DNA of 64,000 nt from Clostridium sp. CS001 (GTDB taxonomy: Bacteria; Bacillota; Clostridia; Clostridiales; Clostridiaceae), in NCBI RefSeq assembly GCF_020443565.1, contig NZ_JAIZZN010000010.1, positions 62,001-126,000 of the forward strand. The letters run 5' to 3'. Below, one piece after another: positions 61,463 through 64,000 of this stretch. Both the position numbers and the translations under genes were made by a program. Under the pieces are notes generated by a model. That model saw only the letters and a list, made by a program, of their open reading frames with translations. It did no database searches and was not told the DNA's origin. The first letter of the stretch is position 1; each line of letters begins with the position of its first letter.

Positions 61463-61792
61463 ATGGATGTAAGTTGGAGAATTTACTTAAAAGAAGACAA
61501 TGTAAAAGTATTTGGTAAAGGACCTAGAATGCTACTTCTAAAAATCGATGAGTTAGGATCTATAAGAAAAGCAGCAAGTTCCATGAATCTTTCATATACA
61601 AAAGCCTTAAATATGATTTTGAATTTAGAAAACGGACTTGGTATAAAAGTACTTGAAAAACAAATTGGTGGTAAAGATGGCGGTGGGTCTGTACTGACTA
61701 AAGAAGTTAGAGGTTTGATTGAAAAATTTGATGAACTTGAAAGGGAAGTAGGAGAGTGCATAAGGGAGTTATTCAATAAAAAATTTAAATAG
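61463..61792 (+). CDS. ModE-like winged-helix DNA-binding protein (no molybdate domain)
   Basis: A 109-residue protein made up of only the ModE/LysR-type N-terminal winged helix: MLLLKIDELGSIRKAASSMNLSYTKALNMIL near residues 24-54 and GGKDGGGSVLTKEVRGLIEKF near 72-93. The C-terminal molybdate-binding (TOBE) domains of E. coli ModE are absent, as in many anaerobes. It sits between the maturation genes and a probable molybdate/tungstate uptake operon, and a ModE-like box lies 71 bases after it. GGTGGGG precedes the ATG. Confidence 0.88.
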   Translation: MDVSWRIYLKEDNVKVFGKGPRMLLLKIDELGSIRKAASSMNLSYTKALNMILNLENGLGIKVLEKQIGGKDGGGSVLTKEVRGLIEKFDELEREVGECIRELFNKKFK

Positions 61793-61826
61793 GAAAATAG
61801 CATTTAATTTGGAGTTGTAACCTATA

Positions 61827-61855
61827 TTGACATAAGTTACAATAAAAGGTACCAT
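61827..61855 (+). promoter_or_regulatory. promoter of the NTPase/metal-oxyanion importer operon
   Basis: TTGACA (61827-61832), a 17-base spacer and TACCAT (61850-61855). The -10 is imperfect. A ModE-like inverted repeat begins eight bases downstream, over the expected transcription start. Confidence 0.5.
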
Positions 61856-61862
61856 TATAAGT

Positions 61863-61891
61863 ATCGTTATGTATTTAAAAGTATAACCGAT
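61863..61891. promoter_or_regulatory. ModE-like operator
   Basis: ATCGTTATGTATT and AAGTATAACCGAT form an imperfect inverted repeat whose ends (ATCG...CGAT) and TTAT/ATAA cores resemble the E. coli ModE box (ATCGnTATATA-n6-TATATAnCGAT). Located just downstream of the promoter of the probable oxyanion importer, where ModE acts as repressor. Confidence 0.5.
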
Positions 61892-61950
61892 TTAAATAGC
61901 TTCTTTGAAGCTATGACATCAAAGATTTCATAAGTAAAGGGGGTGAAACA

Positions 61951-62505
61951 TTGGGTGTTAAGAACATTTTTTTAACAGGAGAAATTCAAGTTGGAAAATC
62001 CACCGCTATTTTAAAGTTTCTAGAAGAATATATTTCAAAATCTCATTGTATGGCAGGTTTTAAAACAAAACCATTTTATGAAAATGAATCATTAAAAGGA
62101 TACTATATAGAAAGTCAGATAGAACCTATGATTTCTAATATCACAGAGTATATGGTTGGTCTCAACGCTGAATTTGGCAAAGGAAAATCTTGTTACGGAA
62201 TTCCAGAAGTATTTGAAAAAAAAGGCGTTGAAATATTATGTGAATCTTTAAAAATACAAAATTCAATTGTACTAATGGACGAGCTTGGTTTTTTTGAAAA
62301 GGATGCTATAAAGTTCAAGGAGCAAGTACACAAAGTTCTTGATAGTCCTCATAAAGTGTTGGGGGTAATAAAAGGAAAGACAAATGAATTTCTAAATTCA
62401 GTTGCTAGCAGAGAAGATGTTAAAGTCATCCGGGTTACTCTAGAAAATAGAGAGACTATTGTAGAAGAAATTAATAAATATTGGGAATATAGTCTAGTTA
62501 ACTAG
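61951..62505 (+). CDS. P-loop nucleoside-triphosphatase (THEP1/PF03266 family)
   Basis: A 184-residue NTPase. The P-loop is FLTGEIQVGKSTAI near residue 6, and the Walker B-like strand is SIVLMDELGFFEKDA near 105, both fitting the THEP1-type nucleoside-triphosphatase family. Members of this family are found beside molybdenum hydroxylase maturation genes in clostridia, but their task is unknown. The start is TTG 61951 with AAGGGGGTG upstream. It lies 22 bases before the solute-binding protein gene and so shares its promoter with the importer. Confidence 0.82.
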   Translation: MGVKNIFLTGEIQVGKSTAILKFLEEYISKSHCMAGFKTKPFYENESLKGYYIESQIEPMISNITEYMVGLNAEFGKGKSCYGIPEVFEKKGVEILCESLKIQNSIVLMDELGFFEKDAIKFKEQVHKVLDSPHKVLGVIKGKTNEFLNSVASREDVKVIRVTLENRETIVEEINKYWEYSLVN

Positions 62506-62527
62506 ATATAATGAGGAGTGATTAATT

Positions 62528-63529
62528 ATGAAAATTGTAAAAAAAGGTTCTATTTTAGCTCTATGTATGATGTTTATTTTTACAGGCTGTGCGCAAAAGG
62601 AAACTGTAAAAAAAGAAGAGGTAAAAGCAAAATCAAGTATTAGGGTTATTACAACATATAAACCTGCCACAGATATTGTACTAGCATTAGGGGGAAAAGA
62701 TAAATTAGTTGGTGTAAGCGATGGAGCAAAAAAGGATCCTCTTATTGTAAATCTTGATGAAAACCTTGCCAGTAAATTAACGGAGGTTGGTTCAAAGAAA
62801 AATGGTGTAAATATTGAACAAATAGTAGCATTAAAACCTGATATAGTAATCATGTATCCTACTAAAGAATCTGATGACACACTAAAAAAATTAGCTGATC
62901 AAAACATAAAAGTTATTAGTATTAATCCTGAAAGTATAGCTTCCCTTGAAGCTGATATTATTAAAGTTGGAGATGCTATAGAGGAAAGTGAAAAAGCAAA
63001 AAAATTGGTATCCTATTATAAAGAAAAAATTGAAGACGTAACTAAAAAACTTACTACTGTTAAAGAGAAAAAAACAGTATACTTGGCTGGTGCCAATGGT
63101 ATTCTTTCAACCTGTGCAGGAGATTTTTATCAACATGAAATGATAGAGGCTGCTGGTGGAATTGACGTTGCTGCTAAGTTAAAAGGTGGATGGAATGATG
63201 TTTCTGTAGAACAAGTAATTGCATGGAATCCTCAGGTAATTACTTCAGTTATGTACTGCAAAGATGGAAAACCAGCTCAAATTTTAGAAAAAGCAGAACT
63301 TCAAACGGTAAGAGCTATAAAAGATAAAGAGGTTTATCAAATACCATCAAATATAACACCATGGGATATGCCTCAGCCTAGTAGTATATTAGCTATATTG
63401 TGGATGAGTAAAACATTATATCCAGAGGAATTTAAGGATTTGGACATGAAGGTGATTACAAATGAATTTTACAGTAATTTTTTTGGAAAATCCTTCGATG
63501 ATCTAGGGGGAGTTTTAATGACATTTTAG
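62528..63529 (+). CDS. BtuF/FepB-type ABC solute-binding lipoprotein, probable molybdate/tungstate or metal complex binder
   Basis: Lipobox FTGC with Cys near residue 21; the mature protein has the cluster A-3 pattern YKPATDIVLALGGKDKLVGV near 44, IVALKPDIVIMYP near 100, and WNDVSVEQVIAWNPQVI near 222. The stretch WDMPQPSSILAILWMSKTLYPEEF near 278 resembles MolA-like proteins of this class, which bind molybdate or tungstate, rather than siderophore binders. Context (ModE-like regulator and box, molybdenum maturation genes) supports that reading. A heme, cobalamin or iron-complex ligand cannot be excluded. It is followed by an FecCD-type permease. Confidence 0.83.
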   Translation: MKIVKKGSILALCMMFIFTGCAQKETVKKEEVKAKSSIRVITTYKPATDIVLALGGKDKLVGVSDGAKKDPLIVNLDENLASKLTEVGSKKNGVNIEQIVALKPDIVIMYPTKESDDTLKKLADQNIKVISINPESIASLEADIIKVGDAIEESEKAKKLVSYYKEKIEDVTKKLTTVKEKKTVYLAGANGILSTCAGDFYQHEMIEAAGGIDVAAKLKGGWNDVSVEQVIAWNPQVITSVMYCKDGKPAQILEKAELQTVRAIKDKEVYQIPSNITPWDMPQPSSILAILWMSKTLYPEEFKDLDMKVITNEFYSNFFGKSFDDLGGVLMTF

Positions 63530-63582
63530 AAGGAAAGCCTCCCAATTGTACAAGTGGTAGTTATATGCCCTAACAAATAAAA

Positions 63583-63615
63583 ACTTCAGTGGAAGTTCAA
63601 ACCTCCTTCTGAAGT
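63583..63615 (+). promoter_or_regulatory. hairpin between binding-protein and permease genes
   Basis: ACTTCAG (63583-63589) pairs with CTGAAGT (63609-63615), with GGA/TCC pairing inside. In the 119-base gap between the binding-protein stop and the permease start this may balance expression; it has no T-run and matches no riboswitch I can name. Confidence 0.35.
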
Positions 63616-63648
63616 CATTAATATTGCAGCTCCGTAGGAGATGATTAG

Positions 63649-64000
63649 GTGGAGAAAGCAGTAAAAAGTAATAAACTTTTAGAAAAAATAGTATATCATA
63701 AATTATTTTTATTTTTTATAATTTTTCTTGTAGTATTTATATTATCAATATTTCTGGGTAGATACAAAATGAGTATTGATGAGTATAAGAATATATTTGT
63801 GAATTTACAAAAGCTTATTCAAGGTGAAACAATATCTGATCCAAGTATTTTAATACTATATAAAGTAAGGCTTCCACGAATTTTGCTTGCATCATTTGTG
63901 GGAGCTGGGTTATCTATTTCAGGACTTGTTTTTCAACAAGTATTTAAAAATCCTATTGCATCACCTGATATTTTAGGGGTTACTTCAGGGGCAAGCTTTG
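63649..64000 (+). CDS. FecCD-family ABC permease, cut by window end
   Basis: The frame opens at GTG 63649 (TAGGAG upstream) and is still open at 64000, so only about 117 residues are seen. After a basic N-terminus (VEKAVKSNKLLEKIV) there is a first membrane segment near 20-40 (LFLFFIIFLVVFILSIFLG), then YKVRLPRILLASFVGAGLSISG near 77 and FQQVFKNPIASPDILGVTSG near 100, diagnostic for BtuC/FecCD permeases. It is the partner of the preceding solute-binding protein. The ATPase should follow outside the window. Confidence 0.9.
   Translation, partial: MEKAVKSNKLLEKIVYHKLFLFFIIFLVVFILSIFLGRYKMSIDEYKNIFVNLQKLIQGETISDPSILILYKVRLPRILLASFVGAGLSISGLVFQQVFKNPIASPDILGVTSGASF

Overview
The window is AT-rich, densely coded Firmicute DNA with strong AGGAGG-type ribosome binding sites. 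A three-subunit [FeFe] hydrogenase, hybrid cluster protein, many ferredoxin-like proteins and a complete selenium-linked purine catabolic gene set point to a strictly anaerobic, purine-using Clostridium or close relative. No rRNA, tRNA or CRISPR array was seen. The species cannot be fixed from sequence alone.

Layout. 1-5.4 kb: the end of a SpoIIE-type phosphatase, convergent with a hydCBA hydrogenase operon. 5.4-8.2 kb: a long leader with inverted repeats, a 26-residue hydrophobic peptide gene, a membrane HD-GYP protein and a DUF5317 membrane protein. 8.3-13.4 kb: a chemotaxis receptor, a small metal-binding protein, a phosphodiesterase, two poorly known proteins and a D-2-hydroxyacid dehydrogenase. 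13.5-21.9 kb: purine block I, with guanine deaminase, a YheO-type regulator, adenine deaminase, xdhABC and an AzgA-type purine permease. 22.2-25.4 kb: a rubredoxin-reductase-like flavoprotein, a DUF1450 protein and hcp, followed directly behind the hcp terminator by a group IIC intron whose protein gene is broken. 26.8-34.8 kb: an accessory stretch with yeiH and its LysR regulator, decayed macro-domain, VWA-like and sigma/anti-sigma genes, an alkyltransferase-like protein lacking its active cysteine, and an SGNH hydrolase/PadR operon with a clear palindromic operator pair.

35.2-45.5 kb is a co-directional run of 13 genes: DUF4418, an FtsX-type ABC pair, two TVP38/VTT proteins flanking a YdjY-like lipoprotein, a cysteine-rich Fe-S protein, a CDP-alcohol phosphatidyltransferase and a YnjB/C/D-like ABC importer. 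Its content matches the uncharacterised E. coli ydjXYZ-ynjABCDEF locus, and it is the best candidate here for an undescribed system.

45.9-63.9 kb is purine block II. ygeX-ygeY-ygeW run leftward. ssnA, ygfK, hydantoinase and xdhD run rightward, followed by yqeC, mocA, yqeB and an XdhC-like protein, which together make the selenium-dependent molybdenum hydroxylase maturation set. A ModE-like DNA-binding protein, a ModE-like box, a P-loop NTPase and the start of a BtuF/FecCD-type importer come next, probably for molybdate or tungstate. The two purine blocks are tied together by almost identical leftward promoters (29 of 33 positions) in front of the YheO-type regulator and ygeX, which suggests shared control. 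Working model: purines are imported, deaminated, interconverted by molybdenum hydroxylases and opened by the ygeXYW/ssnA/ygfK/hydantoinase set, while the Mo uptake and maturation genes supply the cofactor.
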